From an uncultured Planctomycetaceae bacterium (lineage in GTDB: Bacteria; Planctomycetota; Planctomycetia; Pirellulales; UBA1268): a stretch of 13,466 nucleotides of DNA. Under the pieces are notes generated by a model. It did no database searches, had not been told where the DNA came from, and saw nothing but the letters and a program-made list of their open reading frames with translations. A program made the translations under genes and the position numbers. Each line of letters begins with the position of its first letter. Position 1 is the first letter of the stretch. The stretch covers positions 1 to 13,466 of the forward strand of contig CAJBSQ010000151.1 of assembly GCA_903958265.1 (NCBI GenBank). Reading direction: 5' to 3'. This document shows, piece after piece, positions 6,863-13,466 of this stretch.

Positions 6863-6881
6863 GGCGAGCGGAAACGCCGCC
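6863..6881 (+). terminator. GNRA-capped hairpin between convergent TPR genes
   Basis: GGCG and GCG (6863-6866, 6868-6870) pair with CGCCGCC (6875-6881) around a GAAA tetraloop, with one bulged A at 6867. The result is a 7-bp GC stem four nt after the small TPR stop codon. No T-run follows. It fills most of the 36-bp gap to the stop of the giant TPR gene, so it may protect or end transcripts from either side. Its function is inferred. Confidence 0.35.
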
Positions 6882-6894
6882 CCGATTCGGCAGG

Positions 6895-9800
6895 TCACCC
6901 CTGCGGCTCCGGTACGTCAGTCGACGGCACACCCAGGGCCGCCTCGAGTTTCCCCAGTCGCTCGCGGTCGGCTGGCGAGAGTCGCGATTTAGCCAGCCCG
7001 CGACGTCGGCCGGCCTCCAGCGACGCCTTGGCGGCGGCCTGGTCGCCCGACTCGAGCTGTCCCCACGCTAGGTGCAGGAACTTGACGTCGGTCGGCTGGA
7101 GCACGGCCTCCTCGAAGTCCGCCACGGCCTCGGTCTTCTCGCCAGCCGCCATGCGAATCATCCCCCGGGTGTCGAGCAGGTCGGGAAGGGGCCCCAGTTC
7201 ACTGATCGCGTCCTCGATGAGTTTTTTCGCCTCCGCCACCGACTCAGGACGGGCGAGATGAAAGGCCAGATTGTTCGACACGATCGCCTTCTGCATGGCG
7301 TCGAGGCCGTCGCGGGTCAGCAGGCCGCGGTAGATCTTCTCGGCCTCGTCATCCCGTGACTCGAGCGACATCAGTTCGGCCTGGAGCAACTCGATCACCA
7401 CCGATCCCGGATCGATCCGCCGCGCCTTGGCGAGCCACGGCTCGATCCGTGGGGCCCATTCCTTCGGGTCGTCCTGCACGCGGACGACCTGCACGGCCGT
7501 CGAGAGAAGTCGCTCGAGCGGGACGTCGTCCCAGCGAGACTCGAGCAGATCCAGCGCCTCCTGAGCCCGCTTCTGGCGGCCCAGAAACTCCGCCCGTGCC
7601 GAGGCGCCGTCGGCTGACGTTTCTGCATACTGGGCGAACACCTTGTCGGCGGCCTTGGGGAACCCCAGTTGCTCCATGAGCTTGGCGACGGCGTTCAGTT
7701 GGCCGGGCTCGCTTCCCGACACGACACCTCCTGGCATCAGCTTGCGGGCCGCCTCGGCTGCCAGCTTACGGTCGTCCTCCGCGATCGCCAGTTTGGATTC
7801 CAGCGCGATCGTGATGGCTGCATCGGGGCTGGCTTTCTGCAGCCGCGTGAGCCACTGGCGGGCGGTATTGACCTCGCCGTGGTCGATCATCTTCTCCACC
7901 AGCATCGCGATGTACGCAGGAGGCACGTTCGGCGCTGCCGTGACCGCGATCAGCTCGTTGCGGCACTCGTTCCATCGGCCCACCTTCTCGTGCAGCTGGG
8001 CGAGCATGATCCGTTGGCCCATCGCCAGCGGCTGTGTGCGGGCCAGTTCCTCGAGCACCGTGATGGCCCGCTTCCAGCTCGCTGGCTCCGGCCGATTGCT
8101 CAGCAGTTTGACCTGCAGCAGCGAATCGTCGATCGACGTCTCCCCCTTGTCGTCGACGTTGAGCTTGAGAAGGTCCATCGCCTTCTGCATTTCGCGGAAG
8201 TTGCCCCGCTCGGCGATCAGCTCCGCTGAGAGCCGCCGCGCCCATGATTTCGTGGCCAGAGCGGCCTTTGATTCATCCTGTGCGTCGAGGATCACCTGCA
8301 GCGACTCTCGAGCAGGTGCCAGCCGTCCGCAGCGAACCAGGAATGACGCGAGCGCCCGATGGGTTTCGAGGTCGTTGCCGGCGATCTGCACCGCCTCGCG
8401 GAACGATGCCTCGGCCTCGTCGAGCCTGCCGAGCATCTCCAGACCCTGCGCGCGTGCCAGTTGCTTCTGCGGTTCGTCGATCAGAGCGGTTGCTTTCTCG
8501 AGCGTCCGCTCGGCTCCTTGTTTTTTGCCGGAGGCGACCTGGTGGGCGAACAGGGCGAGCCAGACGTCGGACCGCTCGGGCGCTGCTTCAGCGGCCCGCG
8601 TCAGGACCTCGCCTGCGCGGTCGAGCTTGCCCGACCGGTCGAGCAGCTGCCCAAGCCAGAGCAGGTCGTCGGGGTTGGTGGAATCGGCCTTCACGCTCCG
8701 CTCCGCCAGCGCGATCGCTTCGTCAACCTTGCCGGCCCGGAGTTCCATCTCCGCCGTGAGCCGGTCAGATCCCTGCTCCCCCTCCTCGCCGAGCGTGGCG
8801 ATGGCCTGCTGGGCTTCGTCGAGGCGATTCACCGAATACAGGAGGGCGACGAGCCGGCGGGTGACGGCGGGATTGGCCGAGCCGAGGCTGACGGCCTTCT
8901 TGAGGCGGTCGATCGCGGCGGGGATGTCCCCGCGGATGGTGTCGATCTCGGCGAACAGCGTCTGGATCTGGCTCCAACCCGGCCGGTCGTTCTCCGCTTC
9001 GATGATCAGGTTCCGAGCCTCGTCGAGCGATCGCTTCTCGTCGGCGGTCAGGGCGGCGTCGGAATCCCCCGCCTGCTGCCGCTTTTTCTGCGACGAGCGG
9101 ACCTCGAAAATCCGCAGCCCGGCATCGGCGACCCGGGAGCGGGCCGATGACGGCCCGGCGACTTTCGCCACCGCGGCTGCCGCCTCCTTGGCTTTCTCCA
9201 GGTCGCCCTGATTCATGACCAACTCGAGCACGGCCTCGCGGGCCCGGATATCTGCCGGCCGGCGTTTGGCAACCTCTCGCCAGGCCTGCTCGGCGGCGGC
9301 CGTGTCGCCGGTATTCAAGTTCACCGACGCGATCGTCGCCAGCACGTTGGCCGCCTCTTCGTCGCCCAGACCCTCGACCTCCTTCTCGACGGCCGCCAGT
9401 TCATCCTTGCCGCCGGAGTCCCAACGCCGTGCGGCGACCTGGGCCCGAACCGTGAGCATCACGGCCGTTTTCGCGATGTCCGCCGGCACCCGCGCCAGCA
9501 CCGTCGCCGCCTCGTCGCCGCCGGCCGATCGGAGCACGAGCGTGACCAGGGCGGCCCAGACCTGCGGTCCGCCCTCGGTGGACGCCGCTTCGAGCATTTC
9601 GCGGGCCGATTCGATCTCCCCCTTGCGAACGAGCACATCGGCCCGGAGCAGCGAGATCTGCGTGGGGGTGACGTCGGTCGATTCCTGGAGCATGTCGAGC
9701 AGGCTGTCGACACCGCTCCAATCCCGCTGCTCCACGGGCCGCTTCGCCTGCTGCTGCATCCGGAGTTGCAAAAGGGGATACCAGACCTGCGGCACGCTGG

Positions 9801-11343
9801 CGAGCCGCTCGGCCGGAAGCGCCGTCGCGATCGCCTCGAACTCCACCAGCGCCTCTTCGGGCTTGCCGGCCGAGGCGAGCGCCGCCGCCGTGCCCGCGCG
9901 GGCAGCCAGCGACGTCGGATCCTCGCTGAGCACGCGGCGGTTGACGTCGAGCTGCGCGTCAAACTCGTCGAGCTGCGCGTGGCACTGCCCCAAGTAGAGG
10001 TCCACCTGCCGGACGAGCTCCGGTGAACTCACCACCTGCGGCCGCACGAGTTCGAGCCGATCCTTGGCGTCGGCCCACTTGCCTTGGGCAACCAGCAGCC
10101 GGCCCTCCAGCAGGCCGACGGCCGGGCTCGACGGGCCATAGAGCTCCGTGATCCGGGCGATCGTCTGCCCAACCTGCTCGAGCTTGTTCTGCTGGAGCAG
10201 GGTGTCGGCAAGCATCAGCAGCAGCGACGCCTTGCCGGGGAGTTGCTCGATGCCGTCGAAGAGCACCTGCTCGGCCTCCGCGAGATCGCCCCGCTGCAGG
10301 GCCACCGACGCGAGGCCGCGGTAGGCCCGCTCGTCGCGGGGGTTGGCGTCGCGGCCCCGCTGGGCGAGCCTGCCCGCGGCCTCGAAGTCCTTGCGGGCGA
10401 GAGCGAGTTCGAAGCCGGCGAAAATACAGTTGACGTTCTCCGGTTCCAGCTCGATGGCCTTGGCGACGTCGGCCTCCGCGGCCGCCAGGTCGCCGCGCTG
10501 ACGGTGCCAGCTGCTCCGGGCCAGCCAGGCCTGCACGTCCTCGGCCTGATCCTCGACCAAGCGCTCGAGAATCAGACTCGCGGCTGTCTTGTCATCGAGT
10601 TTCTCCTCGAGGATCGCACCGAGAATGATGTAGGCCTCCGTCGGCGCGGTGCGGTTCGAATCGGCATCGAACGAGCGGGTCTCCATGTTGAAGCCCACCA
10701 TCTCGGCGACGGACTTCGCGGCATCCTCGAAATCGTTGCTCCCCATGAGGGACCGCGCCGTGAGGAGTTGGATGAGGCTGGCGTCGAGCGGCATGCGGTC
10801 TTTTTCCGCCTCGTCGGCCTTCTCGGTGTCGTCGGCCTTGTCGGTGTCGTCGGCCTTGTCGGTGTCGGCTCCGTTCGCGGTGTCATCGGCCGGAGGCGTG
10901 TCTTTGATCAGCCCCGCATCGAGCCGCTCGCGGAGCACCGCGAGATGTTCTCGGGCGTCGGTGGCGCGACCGATGCGGATTTGGAACTCGGCGAGCCGCC
11001 GCCGCAGGTCGTCGTTCTCAGGACTCCGGCGGACGGCGGATTCGAGCGTGTTGTAGGCCCGTGCCATGTCGTTCCGCGTGGCGTCCGGCGCCTCCGCCCG
11101 ACCCAGCATCAGTTTGGCGAACTCCGCGTAGGCTTCGTCGTCTTCGGGACGCAGGCCGATGTAGCGGCCGTAGAGGGCGATCGCCTCGGCGGGCTTTCCT
11201 TCAGCGAGCCGTTCCTTCGCCATTTTCGCCAGGTTGCCGGCGTTTCGGGAGACCTGGAACCGCCGCAGGAAGTAGATGCCACCGATCCCCACCACGAGCG
11301 TGGTGACGAGAATCAGGAGGAACTTCAGGTTGATCCGTTTCAC
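6895..11343 (-). CDS. Giant TPR protein with N-terminal membrane anchor
   Basis: This is a 1482-aa protein. Residues 1-8 are basic (VKRINLKF), followed by one hydrophobic helix (about 8-27) and then almost continuous TPR-like helix pairs to the C-terminus, for example LAEGKPAEAIALYGRYIGLRPEDDEAY written as consecutive units from residue 46 on. A single anchor with a long helical body suggests a signal-anchored periplasmic (or cytoplasm-facing) scaffold; the topology is not certain because arginines flank both ends of the helix. An acidic Asp/Lys/Ala linker (about 143-183) interrupts the TPRs. The start is GTG at 11343, chosen because the basic tip plus helix begins there. The frame stays open upstream to 11751, but that part overlaps the start of the divergent secreted-protein gene and is of shadow composition. 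No clear Shine-Dalgarno site precedes the GTG. No enzymatic motif is seen. Large anchored TPR proteins of this type are common in planctomycetes; the function is unknown. Confidence 0.88.
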   Translation of the reverse strand: MKRINLKFLLILVTTLVVGIGGIYFLRRFQVSRNAGNLAKMAKERLAEGKPAEAIALYGRYIGLRPEDDEAYAEFAKLMLGRAEAPDATRNDMARAYNTLESAVRRSPENDDLRRRLAEFQIRIGRATDAREHLAVLRERLDAGLIKDTPPADDTANGADTDKADDTDKADDTEKADEAEKDRMPLDASLIQLLTARSLMGSNDFEDAAKSVAEMVGFNMETRSFDADSNRTAPTEAYIILGAILEEKLDDKTAASLILERLVEDQAEDVQAWLARSSWHRQRGDLAAAEADVAKAIELEPENVNCIFAGFELALARKDFEAAGRLAQRGRDANPRDERAYRGLASVALQRGDLAEAEQVLFDGIEQLPGKASLLLMLADTLLQQNKLEQVGQTIARITELYGPSSPAVGLLEGRLLVAQGKWADAKDRLELVRPQVVSSPELVRQVDLYLGQCHAQLDEFDAQLDVNRRVLSEDPTSLAARAGTAAALASAGKPEEALVEFEAIATALPAERLASVPQVWYPLLQLRMQQQAKRPVEQRDWSGVDSLLDMLQESTDVTPTQISLLRADVLVRKGEIESAREMLEAASTEGGPQVWAALVTLVLRSAGGDEAATVLARVPADIAKTAVMLTVRAQVAARRWDSGGKDELAAVEKEVEGLGDEEAANVLATIASVNLNTGDTAAAEQAWREVAKRRPADIRAREAVLELVMNQGDLEKAKEAAAAVAKVAGPSSARSRVADAGLRIFEVRSSQKKRQQAGDSDAALTADEKRSLDEARNLIIEAENDRPGWSQIQTLFAEIDTIRGDIPAAIDRLKKAVSLGSANPAVTRRLVALLYSVNRLDEAQQAIATLGEEGEQGSDRLTAEMELRAGKVDEAIALAERSVKADSTNPDDLLWLGQLLDRSGKLDRAGEVLTRAAEAAPERSDVWLALFAHQVASGKKQGAERTLEKATALIDEPQKQLARAQGLEMLGRLDEAEASFREAVQIAGNDLETHRALASFLVRCGRLAPARESLQVILDAQDESKAALATKSWARRLSAELIAERGNFREMQKAMDLLKLNVDDKGETSIDDSLLQVKLLSNRPEPASWKRAITVLEELARTQPLAMGQRIMLAQLHEKVGRWNECRNELIAVTAAPNVPPAYIAMLVEKMIDHGEVNTARQWLTRLQKASPDAAITIALESKLAIAEDDRKLAAEAARKLMPGGVVSGSEPGQLNAVAKLMEQLGFPKAADKVFAQYAETSADGASARAEFLGRQKRAQEALDLLESRWDDVPLERLLSTAVQVVRVQDDPKEWAPRIEPWLAKARRIDPGSVVIELLQAELMSLESRDDEAEKIYRGLLTRDGLDAMQKAIVSNNLAFHLARPESVAEAKKLIEDAISELGPLPDLLDTRGMIRMAAGEKTEAVADFEEAVLQPTDVKFLHLAWGQLESGDQAAAKASLEAGRRRGLAKSRLSPADRERLGKLEAALGVPSTDVPEPQG
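10813..10866 (-). repeat. Three tandem 18-bp units inside the giant TPR gene
   Basis: There are three head-to-tail copies of an 18-bp unit (10813-10830, 10831-10848, 10849-10866). The last two are identical and the first differs at one base. Read on the minus strand they encode DTDKAD, DTDKAD, DTEKAD, part of a charged, Asp-rich linker between TPR blocks. The repeat keeps frame, so copy-number change by slippage would alter linker length without frameshift. Confidence 0.9.
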
Positions 11344-11413
11344 GGGTGGAGCGTCTTTCGGCCGGCTGCGAGCCGGCTGTTGGGAGGGCGTCAAAACGCG
11401 AAGAAGACGCCCT

Positions 11414-11443
11414 AGTCTACCAACCCCCCGGCCCCGTTTTCCA
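11414..11443 (-). promoter_or_regulatory. Possible promoter of the giant TPR gene
   Basis: On the minus strand, TGGAAA (11438-11443) and TAGACT (11414-11419) are 18 bp apart, about 70 bp upstream of the GTG start. The match is modest, and the call is based only on hexamers in the 274-bp divergent region. Confidence 0.25.
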
Positions 11444-11576
11444 CGGTCTGAACCTCCCCGGCCGGAGATTCCCGGCCCCGTCGCGAATCCGCAAAAGATC
11501 GGGGTGGGGTTGTGACGATAACGATGAGAACGCCGACCGTGCCGCCTGGGTTGACCCTGCGGCGCGGGGAGTTCCG

Positions 11577-11596
11577 GGCCCCGACAGGCCCCGACA
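11577..11596. repeat. Tandem 10-mer ahead of the secreted-protein gene
   Basis: Two perfect adjacent copies of GGCCCCGACA (11577-11586 and 11587-11596) lie just upstream of the GAGGA ribosome-binding site (11605-11609) of the gene starting at 11618. This could be a leader element or a chance duplication. Confidence 0.5.
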
Positions 11597-11617
11597 CCAG
11601 CCTCGAGGATCGACCCG

Positions 11618-12541
11618 ATGACCACCTTCATCCCGACAACCAGCCGCAGCACGGCCTCGACGGCGATTCGGAAGGCTGCCCACCTGCTGCCACTGCTGGC
11701 GATCGGCGCCGTCGCGATGGCCGCCGAACCGGGCCGTCCTGCCGCCACCAAGCAGCGGCAGCAGCAGACCCGAACCGTTGTCGATCCCGCTGTGCAACCC
11801 GCGGGAGGGGCCTGCCGTCAATGCGGCCCAGGCGGTTGCCAACCCGGGCACGCCCACCGTCATCACCGCGACTGCCGCGACGGAGCCTGCGTGCCCTACT
11901 GCCCCGTGCGGCCGAGCACGTTTGGCTTCTATGGCACGCAGTGGCGGCGCTGGCCCGGACAGGGTGTGACGCCGGTCTCTCACAATGAGGCCGCCACCCC
12001 CGTCAAGCCGCCCAGGTCGGCGGTGCCGGGTGCCGATGAGGAGTCGATCGGCCCGAAGCCCTCCGAACTTCCCGAGCCCGACTTCCCCCGCGGTGAGTCG
12101 CCCGCGGACGATCGGTCGCCGCTCGCGCCCGAGCCGGATCAAACGGCTCCAGAACCAGCCGCACCAGCCGCGACCACCGAGACCGCGCCGGAAGCAACCG
12201 CCAGCGAGGATCTCGAGGGAGCACCGCGGACGACTGAACCGGGTGGCCTGCCGCGGGGTGAAGAAAAGCCGGTGCAGCCCGCGACGCCACCGGCCAAACC
12301 CCGGCCCGAGGACGACAACCTGTTTGACGATTCCGCGGCTCGCAAAGTGCGGCGGAAGATTCCGACGGCCGCTGCGAACCAGTCAACGCCGCGAACCGTC
12401 GCGGCCCGGGTCCAGCCGGCGGCCCACCACGATGAGCGGATGACGAAGTCGCCGACCGGTCGCGCGGTTGCCCCCCAGTCGGTGCCGCGAGTGCCTTTCG
12501 ATCCGCGTCAGGAAGCGGCCCGGATGCGGCAGACGCGGTGA
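11618..12541 (+). CDS. Secreted Pro/Ala-rich protein with Cys/His cluster, planctomycete-type
   Basis: This is a 307-aa protein with a signal peptide: basic IRK, hydrophobic AAHLLPLLAIGAVAMA, and likely cleavage after A-M-A near residues 33-35. A Cys/His-rich segment follows, with C66, C69, C74, H78, H80, H82, H83, C86, C91 and C95, which could bind metal or form disulfides. Then comes a compact aromatic core, FGFYGTQWRRWPGQGVTPV (102-120), ending in a PPRSAVPGADEES stretch (131-143). I associate this core with planctomycete secreted proteins of unknown function, from memory of the family. The rest is low-complexity, Pro/Glu/Thr-rich and then basic. The ATG at 11618 has GAGGA 8 nt upstream. 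It is divergent from the giant TPR gene. No catalytic motif is seen, and the function is unknown; a structural or envelope role is the simplest guess. Confidence 0.82.
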   Translation: MTTFIPTTSRSTASTAIRKAAHLLPLLAIGAVAMAAEPGRPAATKQRQQQTRTVVDPAVQPAGGACRQCGPGGCQPGHAHRHHRDCRDGACVPYCPVRPSTFGFYGTQWRRWPGQGVTPVSHNEAATPVKPPRSAVPGADEESIGPKPSELPEPDFPRGESPADDRSPLAPEPDQTAPEPAAPAATTETAPEATASEDLEGAPRTTEPGGLPRGEEKPVQPATPPAKPRPEDDNLFDDSAARKVRRKIPTAAANQSTPRTVAARVQPAAHHDERMTKSPTGRAVAPQSVPRVPFDPRQEAARMRQTR

Positions 12542-12572
12542 CGACGGTCGGAGTTTCGACGCAGCCGACGAA

Positions 12573-12654
12573 TGCGAGAGGCGGGAGTCGAACCCGCACG
12601 CCTTGCGGCACTGGAACCTAAATCCAGCGCGTCTGCCAGTTTCGCCACTCTCGC
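12573..12654 (-). tRNA. tRNA-Leu (anticodon UAG)
   Basis: On the minus strand the acceptor stem GCGAGAG pairs with CTCTCGC (12648-12654 with 12574-12580), followed by discriminator A at 12573. The anticodon stem CTGGA/TCCAG holds loop TTTAGGT, giving anticodon TAG (12618-12620), which reads CUA and other CUN leucine codons. A long variable arm (GCC-GCAA-GGC) is typical of class II tRNA-Leu, and the T loop is GGGTTCGACTCCC. No 3' CCA is encoded, so CCA must be added by nucleotidyltransferase. It lies 49 bp downstream of the HTTM gene on the same strand. Confidence 0.97.
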
Positions 12655-12703
12655 GGACTGCCTGACGGCGGCCGATCGCCCTGAAGTCTACACGCGCTCG
12701 AGA

Positions 12704-13466
12704 TCAGGGTGTCCGCGGGTCGTCGGCAGCGGGGTCGAAAGACGCGGATTCCAACAGCCTGTCGAGGTTGCCCTGCCCCTCTCCGCCGCGCGGGGGCCAC
12801 GCGGCCACGAGCATGTCCTGAAGCGGCGCGTCGGCCGCGGTCGTGCCCTGAACCGCGTAGCGGATTTCCAGCGACCGCACCTGCTCCCGCTCGGCATGCC
12901 GCGTGTTCCAGTCGTGCGCCAGCGCCGCCGCGGTGGGCTCGGCGAACACCCGGACCCGCGGTCGCGGCAGGATCCAAAAGAACTTGTGCCACCGGTGGCT
13001 CAGGAGGGAGCCGAAGCCCCCGGCGGGCCGCTCCCGCTCCAGCGGCCGACCTCCGCGGAGCAGATCGACGACGCGGCCGTCGGCGAGCAGGCCGCGGCCA
13101 TAGACCCACTGCACCTGAAGCGGCACCGCGCCGAACATCGACCACTCCTGCTCCAGGCAGCAGGCGGCGATCGCCGCGGCAACCGGCCGCGGCAGGGCCG
13201 CGGCCCCCAGCCATCCCCTGAAGTGCGCGAAGCTCACGCCGGCGAGCAGAATCGCCCCGCCGCATGCCAGCGAGGCCCCACGTCCGAGCCGGGCGACGCA
13301 GGCGGCGGGAGGCGTGGTCGGTCTCCCGACCAGGGTGTCCCAGACCGGTCCTGGCACCAGCGGGAGCCAGGCCGTGATGCCGACCCAGGCGAACAGCCCA
13401 ACCGTCATCGTGGCCCAGATGGCGATGTGAAGCAGTCCGAACACCGCGACGAGCGTCGTCCGCACC
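12704..13466 (-). CDS. HTTM-domain membrane protein, C-terminal part (5' end outside window)
   Basis: About 253 residues of the C-terminal portion are in the window; the frame is open to the window edge, so the GTG codon at 13463-13465 is probably internal. The segment begins with membrane helices (ALFGLLH-like VAVFGLLHIAIWATMTVGLF, then WVGITAWLPLVPG, and later SLACGGAILLAGVSF). It continues with QEWSMFGAVP and a soluble part with VDLLRGGRPLE and LLSHRWHKFFW. This pattern fits the HTTM family (horizontally transferred transmembrane domain, related to vitamin-K-dependent gamma-glutamyl carboxylase). Planctomycete members are mostly uncharacterised and often lack the carboxylase active site; the N-terminal half needed to judge this is missing. 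A tRNA-Leu follows on the same strand with no terminator visible between them. Confidence 0.75.
   Translation of the reverse strand, partial: VRTTLVAVFGLLHIAIWATMTVGLFAWVGITAWLPLVPGPVWDTLVGRPTTPPAACVARLGRGASLACGGAILLAGVSFAHFRGWLGAAALPRPVAAAIAACCLEQEWSMFGAVPLQVQWVYGRGLLADGRVVDLLRGGRPLERERPAGGFGSLLSHRWHKFFWILPRPRVRVFAEPTAAALAHDWNTRHAEREQVRSLEIRYAVQGTTAADAPLQDMLVAAWPPRGGEGQGNLDRLLESASFDPAADDPRTP

Noticed and set aside
7643..9211. Plus-strand open frame of 522 codons inside the giant TPR gene
   Set aside because: The Ser/Ala/Arg-rich composition is a typical antisense shadow; the minus-strand frame shows continuous TPR helices over the same bases.
11344..11751. Extension of the giant TPR frame upstream to ATG 11751
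   Set aside because: It would overlap the divergent secreted-protein gene, reads as low-complexity Arg/Gly sequence, and would bury the basic tip plus membrane helix that begins at the GTG.
12573..12654. tRNA-Leu as an integration site for a mobile element
   Set aside because: No duplicated tRNA 3' end, integrase or atypical gene content is seen on either side within the window.

Overview
The window is GC-rich and densely coded on both strands. It looks like a chromosomal segment of a planctomycete, probably of the Pirellulales type. The grounds are a very large TPR protein with a single N-terminal membrane anchor, a secreted Pro-rich protein with a Trp/Arg/Gly-Pro core of a kind I associate with planctomycetes, an HTTM-domain membrane protein, a response-regulator-less sigma-54 activator, and lpxA (outer-membrane lipid A). 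This assignment is inference; there is no rRNA or other marker gene.

Region 1 (1-4066, minus strand) is a chemosensory operon, transcribed right to left: an UrtA-like, membrane-anchored substrate-binding protein, then a WspA-like methyl-accepting chemotaxis protein (MCP), a WspB-like CheW adaptor, and the first codons of a CheR methyltransferase that runs off the window. The last three follow the wspA-wspB-wspC order of Wsp-type systems, which signal through a kinase and diguanylate cyclase rather than a flagellar motor. The binding protein and the MCP share an ATGA stop/start overlap, and CheW and CheR share TGATG, so the genes are probably translationally coupled. No ABC transporter genes accompany the binding protein, so it may deliver a ligand to the MCP. 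This is the most interesting system here.

Region 2 (4067-6894) starts with a 254-bp divergent intergenic region holding an A/T palindrome. It continues with a PspF-like sigma-54 activator on the plus strand, then lpxA on the minus strand, tail to tail with only 3 bp between stops, then a 103-aa TPR protein on the plus strand.

Region 3 (6895-12541) holds a 1482-aa TPR protein on the minus strand with a GTG start and an acidic 6-residue tandem repeat. Divergent from it, across 274 bp, is a secreted 307-aa protein with a Cys/His cluster.

Region 4 (12542-13466) holds a tRNA-Leu(UAG) without an encoded CCA, and the 3' part of an HTTM-family membrane protein gene, both on the minus strand.

No gap between genes exceeds 300 bp. 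I saw no insertion sequence, CRISPR array, integrase, attachment site or replication origin. Promoter calls are weak, because -35 elements are poor throughout.
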